64,000 bases of DNA from Eubacterium sp. MSJ-33. GTDB taxonomy: Bacteria > Bacillota > Clostridia > Lachnospirales > Lachnospiraceae. The DNA lies in contig NZ_CP076562.1 of NCBI RefSeq assembly GCF_022174665.1, forward strand, positions 560,001-624,000, written 5' to 3'. Shown here in pieces: positions 1-8,431 of this stretch. Below the pieces are notes generated by a model. The model saw only the letters and a list, made by a program, of their open reading frames with translations. It did no database searches and had not been told where the DNA came from. The position numbers and the translations under genes are program-made. The first letter of the stretch is position 1, and every line of letters starts with the position of its first letter.

Positions 1-1
1 G

Positions 2-712
2 GACGAAGTAGTTGCAGTAGGTGCAGCAACACAGGCTGCTATGAAGGAACGGAATGAAGCCGTAAAAGAAATCATTCTGACAGATGTCTGTCCATTTACA
101 TTGGGTACAGAAGTTGTATCCAGAAGAGCTGGCGGTGTTATTGAAGCAGGGCATTATCTACCTTTGATTGAGCGTAATTCCGTTATTCCGGTCAGCCATA
201 CTGAACGACTCTATACCGTCAGTGACCGCCAGACACATATCAAAGTCGATATTTTACAGGGAGAAAGCCGGCTTGCTGCAAACAATGTCTATCTAGGAAG
301 TATTGAAGTAATGGTTCCTCCCGGACCAGCCGGACAGGAATCAGTTGACGTCACATACACCTATGATGTGAATTCTATATTGGAGGTTATCGTCAAAGTC
401 ATTTCTACTAATATAGAAAAAAGGCTGGTGATTAAGAATGAGGAAACCGATTTGACAGATGAAGAGATTGACGCAAGATTTGCAGAACTTTCTTCTTTAA
501 AGATTCATCCACGTGAACAGGAGGCAAACAAGCTGTTACTTCTACGTGCAGACCGTATGTATGAAGAGTCAATCGGAGACAGGCGAAAGCTTTTGGAACA
601 TGAGATTAATATGTTTGAAGATATATTAAATAAACAGAATCCATCCGAGATCAGCAGTGCAAGAGAATCCTTCAAAGAATTCCTTGACAATATGGAAGAT
701 GATTTATTCTAA
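2..712 (+). CDS. Hsp70-family chaperone, HscC-like (C-terminal part, 5' end outside window)
   Basis: The reading frame is open from base 2, so the gene enters from the left and only about 236 C-terminal residues are seen. The start of the visible part matches the end of the Hsp70 nucleotide-binding domain (VAVGAATQAA), followed by LTDVCPFTLGTEV, the linker and substrate-binding entry typical of HscC-type rather than DnaK-type Hsp70s. A beta-rich substrate domain and a short helical tail with acidic residues follow; the lid is shorter than in DnaK. As a cytoplasmic ATP-dependent chaperone it would hold unfolded clients, usually with a J-domain partner that may lie upstream. It converges on the next gene across a shared hairpin. 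Family assignment is firm; HscC subtype is from motif memory. Confidence 0.85.
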   Translation, partial: DEVVAVGAATQAAMKERNEAVKEIILTDVCPFTLGTEVVSRRAGGVIEAGHYLPLIERNSVIPVSHTERLYTVSDRQTHIKVDILQGESRLAANNVYLGSIEVMVPPGPAGQESVDVTYTYDVNSILEVIVKVISTNIEKRLVIKNEETDLTDEEIDARFAELSSLKIHPREQEANKLLLLRADRMYEESIGDRRKLLEHEINMFEDILNKQNPSEISSARESFKEFLDNMEDDLF

Positions 713-716
713 GAAA

Positions 717-747
717 AAGGCTGGCGCTTCAAGAAAGCGCCAGCCTT
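717..747. terminator. Bidirectional intrinsic terminator
   Basis: A perfect 13-bp stem (717-729 with 735-747, 5-nt loop) lies between the convergent Hsp70 and YprB-like genes. An A-run at 714-718 gives a T-run on the minus strand. The hairpin contains the stop codon of the minus-strand gene. Confidence 0.85.
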
Positions 748-1796
748 ATTATATGCCTTGCATATGCATGCAGCAAATCAAGATCCTGCAGAAATGAATC
801 CGTTAATTCAATAAAGGATTCATTTTCTGCGTAGGTGCGTTTGTATCCGGACAAAATACCTTCATCAATCTGCGAGATAAAATATCCACGCTTTCGAAGA
901 TAACAGTTTTCTTTTTTTGCCGGTTCACGATAGTCTTTATCCACATAGCTTGCAACACTTTTATGTACAGCCATATCTTCAGCAGGCAGATAATAATATT
1001 CTTTATAATTATCAAAGAAAAATTTCAGTTCTTCTGTGTAAATCGGAGCATTGATTGTAGCTTCTTTTTGAAAACCGGTAATCATGATGTCATTAATCCC
1101 AAGTGTAATCCTGCGTGGAAGCGGGTATTCCAGCTCCAACGAAAAAAGCAATCGGTTCTGACGAACTGACATCTTGCGCACAAGCAGGCATCCTGCTTTC
1201 AATCTGCAATAAGCAAGCATACTGGATGCATCCAGCAGGCCTTCCAGATCTTCATAATTATGCTGCAATAAAAGCTGCTTATTGGTCTTGACCGGAAGTT
1301 TAACATAATCCTGATATACCTTGATTAAATCCCCACCGGAATATTTATCCAGCCGGTGAATCCCCAGAAAACGTTCTACGCTTTTCTGTTTCATATTTTC
1401 CATATGCAAATATTCCTTTAAAAAACGAATCTGCTTATAGATATCAATGCTTTCTTTGTCTGCGAAAGGATTTCCAAGCTTATAATAAGCCGCTTTTTTA
1501 GAAAGATAGGGAATGTCAAAGCCATCTCCGTTATAGGTAATCAAATACTTATAATTACACATAAAAGAAAAGAATTGCTCGAGTATATTTTTTTCAGATT
1601 GCTCATCCTGATTAAACCACTGGCATATTTTCCATTGATGGTTTTCATAATAGGCGCATCCAATCATGTACAAAACCGTATGTTCTGCTGTAAATCCCGT
1701 AGTTTCAATATCAAACACAAGCAGATCTTCCGACGGATAATAATTTTCTAATTTCTGAAATTTGCTTTTATGTGCATTATTTATTATTTTCTCCAT
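729..1796 (-). CDS. YprB-like ribonuclease H-like (DEDD) exonuclease-domain protein
   Basis: A 355-aa protein with the three DEDD exonuclease motifs: DIETTG near residue 29, a central YNGDGFDIPYL (Exo II) and a late HNYEDLEG (Exo III). This arrangement matches the YprB-type ribonuclease H-like domain common in Firmicutes; the metal-binding acidic residues are all present, so it is probably an active 3'-5' nuclease on DNA or RNA, substrate unknown. The C-terminal 150 residues are not recognised. The start follows GGAAAGG on the minus strand. It is monocistronic, diverges from divIVA and ends inside the shared terminator hairpin. Confidence 0.75.
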   Translation of the reverse strand: MEKIINNAHKSKFQKLENYYPSEDLLVFDIETTGFTAEHTVLYMIGCAYYENHQWKICQWFNQDEQSEKNILEQFFSFMCNYKYLITYNGDGFDIPYLSKKAAYYKLGNPFADKESIDIYKQIRFLKEYLHMENMKQKSVERFLGIHRLDKYSGGDLIKVYQDYVKLPVKTNKQLLLQHNYEDLEGLLDASSMLAYCRLKAGCLLVRKMSVRQNRLLFSLELEYPLPRRITLGINDIMITGFQKEATINAPIYTEELKFFFDNYKEYYYLPAEDMAVHKSVASYVDKDYREPAKKENCYLRKRGYFISQIDEGILSGYKRTYAENESFIELTDSFLQDLDLLHAYARHIIRLALS

Positions 1797-1846
1797 GAAA
1801 AATACCTTTCCGTTTTATCCATTATAACCTGCCTGATTTGTTTTAA

Positions 1847-1874
1847 ATTATAGCATAAATACCATAGAAGTAAA
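1847..1874 (-). promoter_or_regulatory. Candidate sigma-A promoter for the YprB-like gene
   Basis: On the minus strand TATAAT (1852-1847) lies 16 bp downstream of TTTACT (1874-1869). A second TATAAT occurs at 1826-1821 without a good -35. This region is back to back with the divIVA promoter. Confidence 0.4.
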
Positions 1875-1882
1875 GAAAATGC

Positions 1883-1910
1883 TTGTTTTTTTTAGGCAAT
1901 ATGATATAAT
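1883..1910 (+). promoter_or_regulatory. Candidate sigma-A promoter for divIVA
   Basis: TTGTTT (1883-1888) and a consensus TATAAT (1905-1910) are separated by 16 bp, about 30 bp upstream of the divIVA start. Confidence 0.5.
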
Positions 1911-1943
1911 TTTATCTAAAGTATGATGTACGGAGGAAATAGA

Positions 1944-2516
1944 ATGTTACGACCAGACGATATTAGATCAACAAGCTTTAAAAAAGGCTTATTTGGTTAC
2001 AAAGCCTCAGATGTTGACAGCTTCAAAGACACTGTATTCAGAGCGTACAGCGACCTTTCCAAAGATTATGAGGAAACAAAAGAAAAATTTGATAAACTCA
2101 CAAAAGCAATGGAAGAGACCAGACTCAAGTTATTTGATCTTGAGAACAAGCTTCAGCAGGCAGAGAATGTATCAACCGATGCAGGAGACAGCGTAGAAGC
2201 CAAGAAACGTGCAGAGCAGATTATCAAGAACGCAGAAGCAACCGCTGCTGATATTATTGCAAAAGCAAAAGCACAGAGTGATAAATTAGAGGGTGTTGCC
2301 AAGCCAAAGGCAGAAACTCCAAAAGCAGAGCCGGAACCTGCAAAGGAATCAGCATCATCTAAGTTCTTTAAAAAGGCAGAAGAGGATGTACATACTGCTG
2401 CAACAAACGATGATGACGATGAAATCTTCGTAGGTGAGATTGAAGACGCAAGAAAGCCGGATCGCATGATGATCGGAGATGGTGAGGAAGAAGACGAAGG
2501 ATTTGAATTCTTATAA
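1944..2516 (+). CDS. divIVA: DivIVA-family protein (first paralogue)
   Basis: A 190-aa DivIVA-family scaffold protein that senses negative membrane curvature at septa and poles. The N-terminus (LRPDDIRSTSFKKGLFGYKASDVDSF) carries the membrane-binding crossed loop typical of the family, then a coiled coil to about residue 100, then a linker rich in K, P, A and E and an acidic tail ending GFEFL. I chose the ATG at 1944 because GGAGG (1931-1935) precedes it; an upstream in-frame ATG at 1923 would place the Shine-Dalgarno inside the gene. The tail resembles that of the second DivIVA at 51062. It stands alone with its own promoter and terminator, immediately before ruvAB. Confidence 0.85.
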   Translation: MLRPDDIRSTSFKKGLFGYKASDVDSFKDTVFRAYSDLSKDYEETKEKFDKLTKAMEETRLKLFDLENKLQQAENVSTDAGDSVEAKKRAEQIIKNAEATAADIIAKAKAQSDKLEGVAKPKAETPKAEPEPAKESASSKFFKKAEEDVHTAATNDDDDEIFVGEIEDARKPDRMMIGDGEEEDEGFEFL

Positions 2517-2544
2517 GCCAGACAATCGGTGTAGGGAAAGACAG

Positions 2545-2577
2545 GGAGTTGTCGTATTGTTGCGACAACTCCTTTCA
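2545..2577 (+). terminator. Intrinsic terminator after divIVA
   Basis: A 10-bp stem (2545-2554 with 2563-2572) with an 8-nt loop, followed by a short T tract. It separates divIVA from ruvA. Confidence 0.65.
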
Positions 2578-2593
2578 TTGTTAGGAGAACAAG

Positions 2594-3190
2594 ATGCTTG
2601 CATATATTAAAGGTACTATCACAGATATCGGAAGTGATGAAATCATTGTAGAAACAGGTGGTGTTGGCTTTTTAGTATTTACCTCTTCACAGGCAACTAC
2701 CAGATTGACAAAGAATCAACAGGCAATAATCTACACACATCTGAACGTCCGTGAAGATGATATGAGTCTGTTTGGATTTCTGACAAAAGAAGAACGTTCG
2801 GTTTTTCGAATGTTAATCAATGTCAGTGGAGTTGGACCGAAAAGTGCACTTTCCATTCTGTCCTGCCTGTCTGTAGATGAACTACGAATGGCGGTATTAT
2901 CAGATGATTACAAAGCAATTGCAAAAGCAAATGGTATCGGTCCGAAAACTGCCCAGCGATTAATTATTGAGCTTCGTGACAAATTCCATCTGGAAGATGT
3001 TTTGGATAGTTATGAAGAAAATACCACAGATACATCCGTACCGGAAGATCTTATATCTGAAGCAGCCATGGCTTTAAGCAGTCTTGGATATTCCAATGTA
3101 GAAGCACTTCGGGCTATCAAAAAAGTACCAAACAGTGAAGGTATGACTGTAGAGCAACTATTAAAAGCTGCTTTAAAGAATATTATCTAA
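2594..3190 (+). CDS. ruvA: Holliday junction branch migration protein RuvA
   Basis: A 198-aa RuvA of normal length. It has an N-terminal OB-fold domain (residues 1-62), two helix-hairpin-helix motifs (VSGVGPKSAL and NGIGPKTAQR) that contact junction DNA, a flexible acidic linker and a C-terminal three-helix domain (residues 148-198) that binds RuvB. RuvA tetramers hold the four-way junction while RuvB pumps DNA during recombinational repair. The start is preceded by AGGAG. It is followed 21 bp later by ruvB in the usual order; no ruvC is seen, consistent with Firmicutes, where RecU (26106) does the cleavage. Confidence 0.97.
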   Translation: MLAYIKGTITDIGSDEIIVETGGVGFLVFTSSQATTRLTKNQQAIIYTHLNVREDDMSLFGFLTKEERSVFRMLINVSGVGPKSALSILSCLSVDELRMAVLSDDYKAIAKANGIGPKTAQRLIIELRDKFHLEDVLDSYEENTTDTSVPEDLISEAAMALSSLGYSNVEALRAIKKVPNSEGMTVEQLLKAALKNII

Positions 3191-3211
3191 GAATGAGCAG
3201 GAGAACAATAT

Positions 3212-4210
3212 ATGGAACGAATCATTCAGGCGGATATTATTCCGGAAGATGATAAAATAGAACAAGGATTACGTCCCAGCCATCTGTCTGAATATATCGG
3301 ACAGGAAAAAGCAAAAAAAAATCTTCGTGTATTTATCGAAGCGGCAAAAAAACGTGGCGAGCCATTAGATCATGTACTTCTGTATGGACCACCGGGACTT
3401 GGAAAAACAACACTGGCATCCATTGTCGCAACAGAGATGGGGGTGAATTTGAAGATTACCTCCGGTCCGGCAATTGATAAACCCGGAGACCTGGCTGCAA
3501 TCTTAAATAACTTATCTGAAAATGATGTGCTGTTTATCGACGAAATCCATCGATTGAATAAACAGGTAGAAGAAGTTTTATATCCGGCAATGGAAGATTT
3601 TGCAATTGATATTGTCATTGGCAAAGGTGCTGGTGCCCGTTCAATCCGATTAGATCTTCCCAAATTCACATTAGTCGGTGCAACAACACGAGCTGGCATG
3701 TTGACGGCCCCGTTGCGAGATCGGTTCGGCGTAGTAAACCGGTTGGAATTTTACAATGTGACAGAATTAATGCAGATCATCATCCGTTCAGCTTCGGTTC
3801 TCGATGTAAAAATCGATGACGAAGGTGCTTTGGAAGTTGCCAAACGTTCACGTGGTACACCGCGTCTTGCAAACAGGCTCTTAAAGCGTGTGCGAGATTT
3901 TGCCCAGGTAGAAGGGAATGGCTTCATTGATTATGATGTTGCGAAAACAGCATTGGATCGTCTGGAGGTTGATTCCATGGGATTAGATAATACAGACCGG
4001 AATATTCTGGAAACCATGATTCATAAATTCGGTGGTGGTCCGGTCGGCTTAGATACTTTAGCGGCGGCCATCGGAGAAGATTCCGGCACACTGGAAGAAG
4101 TGTATGAACCATATTTAATAAAAAATGGCTTTATAAATCGGACACCACGTGGTAGAATTGTTACGGAACATTGTTACCGACATTTTGGATTGGAAAATCT
4201 GATAGAATAG
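3212..4210 (+). CDS. ruvB: Holliday junction branch migration ATPase RuvB
   Basis: A 332-aa AAA+ motor protein. Walker [10 protein letters not shown] is at residues 59-67, Walker B FIDEIH around residues 108-113, sensor 1 GATTRAG follows, and the arginine finger region LRDRFG is intact; the C-terminal winged helix ([18 protein letters not shown]) binds DNA. Hexameric rings drive branch migration on RuvA-bound junctions. The Shine-Dalgarno sequence AGGAG lies just upstream. It is the second gene of a probable ruvA-ruvB-zapA-U32-SEDS-PBP operon. Confidence 0.97.
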   Translation: MERIIQADIIPEDDKIEQGLRPSHLSEYIGQEKAKKNLRVFIEAAKKRGEPLDHVLLYGPPGLGKTTLASIVATEMGVNLKITSGPAIDKPGDLAAILNNLSENDVLFIDEIHRLNKQVEEVLYPAMEDFAIDIVIGKGAGARSIRLDLPKFTLVGATTRAGMLTAPLRDRFGVVNRLEFYNVTELMQIIIRSASVLDVKIDDEGALEVAKRSRGTPRLANRLLKRVRDFAQVEGNGFIDYDVAKTALDRLEVDSMGLDNTDRNILETMIHKFGGGPVGLDTLAAAIGEDSGTLEEVYEPYLIKNGFINRTPRGRIVTEHCYRHFGLENLIE

Positions 4211-4228
4211 CAAAGGAGAATTTGTATT

Positions 4229-4633
4229 ATGGCAAACAAAGTGGATATCCCGGTTGTCATCAACGGGAAGGTATATACATTAAGCGGATACGAAGGTGAG
4301 GATTATCTTCAGAATGTCGCAACCTATATAAACGGTAAGATTGCAGAATGTAAAACTTCTGACCAATATCGTCGCATGAATACAGAATATCAGGGTATTT
4401 TGCTTGCATTGAATATTGCGGATGATTATTTCAAGGCGAAAAATCAAGCAGATTCCATGGTGACAGAGGATAGCAACAAAGAACAACAGTTATATGATCT
4501 TCGCCATGAAGTGATTGAATCCCAGATTAAATTAGAGAGTTCCGCCCGCATGATTGAAGAATATAAGGAACAGATTAACGCATTGCAGCGAAAGATTATT
4601 CAGTTAGAGGCAGAGAAAAACCGAAATGAATAA
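4229..4633 (+). CDS. zapA: Cell division protein ZapA
   Basis: A 134-aa ZapA. The N-terminal globular part (DIPVVINGKVYTLSGYEGED) is the usual beta-rich head and residues from about 70 to the end form a long coiled coil through which ZapA tetramerises. It cross-links FtsZ filaments at the division site. It is somewhat longer than the B. subtilis protein (about 85 aa), the extra length being coiled coil. AAAGGAG precedes the start. Its last 8 bases overlap the U32 gene, so the two are probably translationally coupled. Confidence 0.85.
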   Translation: MANKVDIPVVINGKVYTLSGYEGEDYLQNVATYINGKIAECKTSDQYRRMNTEYQGILLALNIADDYFKAKNQADSMVTEDSNKEQQLYDLRHEVIESQIKLESSARMIEEYKEQINALQRKIIQLEAEKNRNE

Positions 4634-6995
4634 CAATCATAAAAAAATTGAAGTGCTCGCACCTTGCGGGTCCTATGACATTTTAATTGCCGCTATACAT
4701 GCAGGTGCAGATGCCTGCTATATTGGCGGCAATTGTTTTGGTGCACGAGCATATGCAGAAAACTTTGATCAGGAAACAATCGTAAAAGCGGTTTCCTATG
4801 CACATCTGCATGGTGTAAAAGTTTATCTGACAGTAAATACATTATTAAAGCAAAATGAACTATCTGAATTATATGATTATATCAAACCATTCTATGAATC
4901 AGGCGGAGATGCACTGATTATTCAGGATCTTGGTGTCTTCTCCTATGTAAGAGCGCAGTTTCCGGATATTGACATCCATTGCAGCACACAGATGAATATT
5001 ACATCCCGTTATGGTGCAAAGCTTATGAAAGAGCAGGGGGCATCCAGAGTTGTCACAGCCCGGGAGATGTCTCTTGCGGAAATTCGTGATATCAAAGAAC
5101 ACGTAGATATCGAAGTGGAAACCTTCGTTCACGGAGCCATGTGCTATTCTTATAGCGGACAATGTCTGATGAGTTCTCTTGCCGGTGGCAGAAGCGGAAA
5201 TCGCGGACGTTGCGCTCAGCCATGCAGAAAATGTTACGATAACAGCTATTTGCTGTCTATGAAGGATATGTGTGCACTTTTCTATATTCCGGAACTCATA
5301 GAAGCCGGTATCGATTCTTTAAAAATTGAAGGTCGTATGAAAAATGCCTACTATGTGGCATCAACCGTTCATGCATACCGTACAATGGTAGACGACTATC
5401 AAAAAGGACATTTTAACAAAAAGAAAGCAGAATCGCTTGCCTTTGAACTGGCAAATATTTATAACCGTGGTGGTTTTTCTGATGGATATTTCTTCCGTCA
5501 CAATGGGCCGGAGATGATTTCATTTGCACGGCCAAACAATCAGGGCGTTGCAATCGGAACACTGGAACAGATCGGTAAAGGAACAGTTACCATGCGTTTG
5601 CAGGAAGATGTATATCCACAGGATGTATTAGAATTGGCAACTATTGACGATGATTTTGTTGAGATTACTTCATCAAAAGTCGGAAAAGCAGGACAATCCC
5701 TGACATTAAACTGCCCTAAAACCAGGCAGCTGAAAAAAACACAGATCCTATATCGAACAAAATGCCCGCATATTCTAAACCATGTACAGGAAGATTATAT
5801 CGATAAATTTGCTAAAATACCGATTACTTTTACTTTGAACGCTCACATTGGCATGCCAATATCTGTAACAGTCCAAAGAGAATTATCGGGAACCAATTAT
5901 GAAGCTACGCTTACAAGCCAGATTGTAGAGCAAAGTCAAAAGCAAAATGCGTCATACGATATGATCAAAAAGCCGTTTTCCCAGCTTGGAAATACGGAAT
6001 ATATACTAAATGATTTTGTTTGCGATATTGATAGAAATGTATTTTTACCAAACAGCGTACTAAAAAATATGCGCAGGGATGTGTTAGAAAAACTGGAAGA
6101 TAATATTTTAACCGCTCAGCGCCGGGAGGCATCCGGGAAACTCGCATGGGATGCAATTTATGACACACGAAATGTCGAAAAAAATCCAAATATTCCAACT
6201 ACAGAACATATAACAGATCATATTATCAGTGTATCCGATTTCTCACAGTTTCTGGCTGTAAAGAAAATGCTTTTACAAACGAAACTGAAAGTTGATGCAA
6301 TCACGGTTCCTGATACAATATATGCCGATTGCATAAAACAGGCTCCCGCATCAATATCTATCTATATAGAACTGCCACATGTCATTCACTCAGATTACGC
6401 GTTACATTTGCAAGAAACGCAAATCCGTGGTATATATATTAGAAACATTGATGAACTGGCAATTTTAAACGATTTGGAACTGCCATCCGGATGCAGGATA
6501 TTATGTGATGCCGGTCTGTATTGTTACAACCGTCTGGCGCATGCATTTATAAAAGGATTGCTTTCTTCTCCGGTTGCTTTTATAACTCCAAGAGAACTAA
6601 AGCTGGATGAATTAGCCACGCTTGCAAAAGAGCCTCTCTGCCTGATGCTCTATGAATACCAGCCTGTTATGATTTCTGCGAATTGTGTGAAGAAATCAAA
6701 ACAGCATTGTACGAAGAAAGATGGTCTGCTTTCCATCACAGATGAGAGAGGGAATACTTTTTATGCAAGAACATACTGCAAATATTGTTACAATGTAATT
6801 TACAACAAAGTTCCATATTCTATATTGGATAAATATAAAGAACCCGATTTTTCTGACTTGCATTCTGCCGGTTATATGATGCGTTTCACAATCGAAACAG
6901 AAGACCAGACAGTACAGATTCTTCGCATTCTGACAGGAGAAGACAGCAGACTCAAAGAGAAGACGGGCGGACATTTATATCGAGGTGTATTATAA
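4626..6995 (+). CDS. U32 family protein with DUF3656, RlhA-like RNA hydroxylation enzyme
   Basis: A 789-aa protein labelled peptidase U32 in most annotations. The N-terminal half is a TIM-barrel-like U32 domain with the family's four-cysteine cluster (HGAMC, SGQC, GRC and QPCR, residues about 170-200), which in RlhA and TrhP is linked to prephenate-dependent hydroxylation of RNA rather than proteolysis. The long C-terminal part resembles the DUF3656 extension of RlhA (E. coli YdcP), which modifies 23S rRNA C2501. Another cysteine pair (CKYC) lies near residue 720. A role in rRNA or tRNA C5-hydroxylation is therefore inferred. It overlaps zapA by 8 bp and the SEDS gene by 1 bp. Confidence 0.8.
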   Translation: MNNNHKKIEVLAPCGSYDILIAAIHAGADACYIGGNCFGARAYAENFDQETIVKAVSYAHLHGVKVYLTVNTLLKQNELSELYDYIKPFYESGGDALIIQDLGVFSYVRAQFPDIDIHCSTQMNITSRYGAKLMKEQGASRVVTAREMSLAEIRDIKEHVDIEVETFVHGAMCYSYSGQCLMSSLAGGRSGNRGRCAQPCRKCYDNSYLLSMKDMCALFYIPELIEAGIDSLKIEGRMKNAYYVASTVHAYRTMVDDYQKGHFNKKKAESLAFELANIYNRGGFSDGYFFRHNGPEMISFARPNNQGVAIGTLEQIGKGTVTMRLQEDVYPQDVLELATIDDDFVEITSSKVGKAGQSLTLNCPKTRQLKKTQILYRTKCPHILNHVQEDYIDKFAKIPITFTLNAHIGMPISVTVQRELSGTNYEATLTSQIVEQSQKQNASYDMIKKPFSQLGNTEYILNDFVCDIDRNVFLPNSVLKNMRRDVLEKLEDNILTAQRREASGKLAWDAIYDTRNVEKNPNIPTTEHITDHIISVSDFSQFLAVKKMLLQTKLKVDAITVPDTIYADCIKQAPASISIYIELPHVIHSDYALHLQETQIRGIYIRNIDELAILNDLELPSGCRILCDAGLYCYNRLAHAFIKGLLSSPVAFITPRELKLDELATLAKEPLCLMLYEYQPVMISANCVKKSKQHCTKKDGLLSITDERGNTFYARTYCKYCYNVIYNKVPYSILDKYKEPDFSDLHSAGYMMRFTIETEDQTVQILRILTGEDSRLKEKTGGHLYRGVL

Positions 6996-8431
6996 TGGTC
7001 AACATTATCTGTGAAATTTCAAAGTATCTGGTTTTGCTGTTTATGGTTTTATATACTGTAAAATGCTTTTCTGTACTTTCGTCAAAAGACGAAGAAAAAA
7101 AGAGAAAAAATCTGAATAAGCAGATTGGATATGTTTTCATGATCCATTTCCTGTGTTATTTGATTTTGTATCTGCGGTTAGGAGAACTGAAAATCGTAAT
7201 TTTTTATGTTGCCCAGATCTTTGTAGCCATATTATATATGGTGCTGTATCACAGCATCTACAAAGACTCCTCAAGGCTTCTGACAAACAATGCAGCATTT
7301 CTTTTATTAATCGGATATATTATGTTAACGAGATTAAGCTTCAGTCTTGCAGTCAAACAGTTTATCATGGCAACTGCAGGTCTTATCATCACAGCATTTA
7401 TCCCATATATCATGCTGAAATGGAAGAAGATGAAGGATCTCGGTGTGTTCTATGGGATTACAGGTCTGATTTTCCTTGTTACAGTATTTATACCGGGGCT
7501 TGGAAGCGAAAAATATGGTTCCAGAAACTGGATTCATATCGGAAGTTTTTCACTTCAACCGATGGAGTTTGTTAAGATATTATTCGTATTTTTTGTAGCA
7601 TCCATGCTGGTAAAAGCAAGCACCTTTAAAGAACTTTTTGTGAATGCAGTAATCTCTGCCGCATTTATGGGTGTTTTAGTTTTGGAAAAGGACTTAGGTG
7701 CAGCCGTTATTTTTTACATAACCTATGTACTGATGGTTTATGTAGCGACTTCCCGGCCAGTATTTCTAATTGGTGGAATCTCGCTTGGGGCAGGAGCTGT
7801 CATGCTTGGATACACGTTGTTTAAAGATTCGCTGTTCCGGCACGTCATGGTCCGGGTTCATGCCTGGCAGAATCCATTTGCAGACATTGATGGTGGCGGA
7901 TATCAGTTATCCCAGTCACTTTTCGCAATTGGAACCGGCGGATATACAGGTTCCGGTCTGACACAGGGCGCAGCCGGAAGCATACCGGTTAGTGAGAGTG
8001 ATTTTATATTCTCCGCAATCTGTGAAGAATTAGGTGTCATCTTTGGATTGGCGATGATTCTTGTTATTGTCAGCATTTTTATCTCATTTGCCAATGTGGC
8101 AATGAAATGCAAAGAACCATTTTATAAATACGTTGCCCTTGGATTTTCAAGTATTTATATTGTGCAGTGTTTCCTGAATCTTGGCGGTGTTACCAAATTT
8201 ATCCCGTCAACCGGAGTTACACTTCCACTTGTAAGTTATGGTGTAAGTTCTGTATTAAGCACTTTGATCCTGTTTGCAGTTGCACAGGGGGTCTATCTAA
8301 TAAGCAGTAGTGAGGCAGTGAAATATGAGCGAGAAAAAGAAAAAGCAAGACAAAAACTCCGCGAACAACAGCAACAGCCGGCCATTAACACCGGAAGAAG
8401 AGCTGATCGCGAAAGAAAAACAACGAATTAA
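6995..8431 (+). CDS. SEDS-family peptidoglycan glycosyltransferase (FtsW/RodA/SpoVE type)
   Basis: A 478-aa polytopic membrane protein, about ten hydrophobic segments. SEDS hallmarks are present: the LQPMEFVK motif after the GSRNWI loop, EKDLGAA carrying the conserved catalytic aspartate, GGGYQLSQSLFAIGTGG in the large extracellular loop and STGVTLPLVSYG near the end. It polymerises lipid II into glycan strands together with a class B PBP, which is encoded next. The start ATG overlaps the preceding stop (TAATG). The last 35 codons, a hydrophilic K/R/Q-rich tail, overlap the PBP reading frame by 107 nt. Whether it serves division, elongation or sporulation cannot be told from sequence; a second SEDS (rodA) lies at 45280. 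Confidence 0.88.
   Translation: MVNIICEISKYLVLLFMVLYTVKCFSVLSSKDEEKKRKNLNKQIGYVFMIHFLCYLILYLRLGELKIVIFYVAQIFVAILYMVLYHSIYKDSSRLLTNNAAFLLLIGYIMLTRLSFSLAVKQFIMATAGLIITAFIPYIMLKWKKMKDLGVFYGITGLIFLVTVFIPGLGSEKYGSRNWIHIGSFSLQPMEFVKILFVFFVASMLVKASTFKELFVNAVISAAFMGVLVLEKDLGAAVIFYITYVLMVYVATSRPVFLIGGISLGAGAVMLGYTLFKDSLFRHVMVRVHAWQNPFADIDGGGYQLSQSLFAIGTGGYTGSGLTQGAAGSIPVSESDFIFSAICEELGVIFGLAMILVIVSIFISFANVAMKCKEPFYKYVALGFSSIYIVQCFLNLGGVTKFIPSTGVTLPLVSYGVSSVLSTLILFAVAQGVYLISSSEAVKYEREKEKARQKLREQQQQPAINTGRRADRERKTTN

Noticed and set aside
2153..2578. Ser/Ala-rich ORF on the minus strand across divIVA
   Set aside because: It is the antisense shadow of the Glu/Lys-rich divIVA coding region and has no ribosome-binding site.
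8325..8431. Frameshift joining the SEDS and PBP genes
   Set aside because: Both proteins are complete, and the PBP has a properly placed ribosome-binding site.
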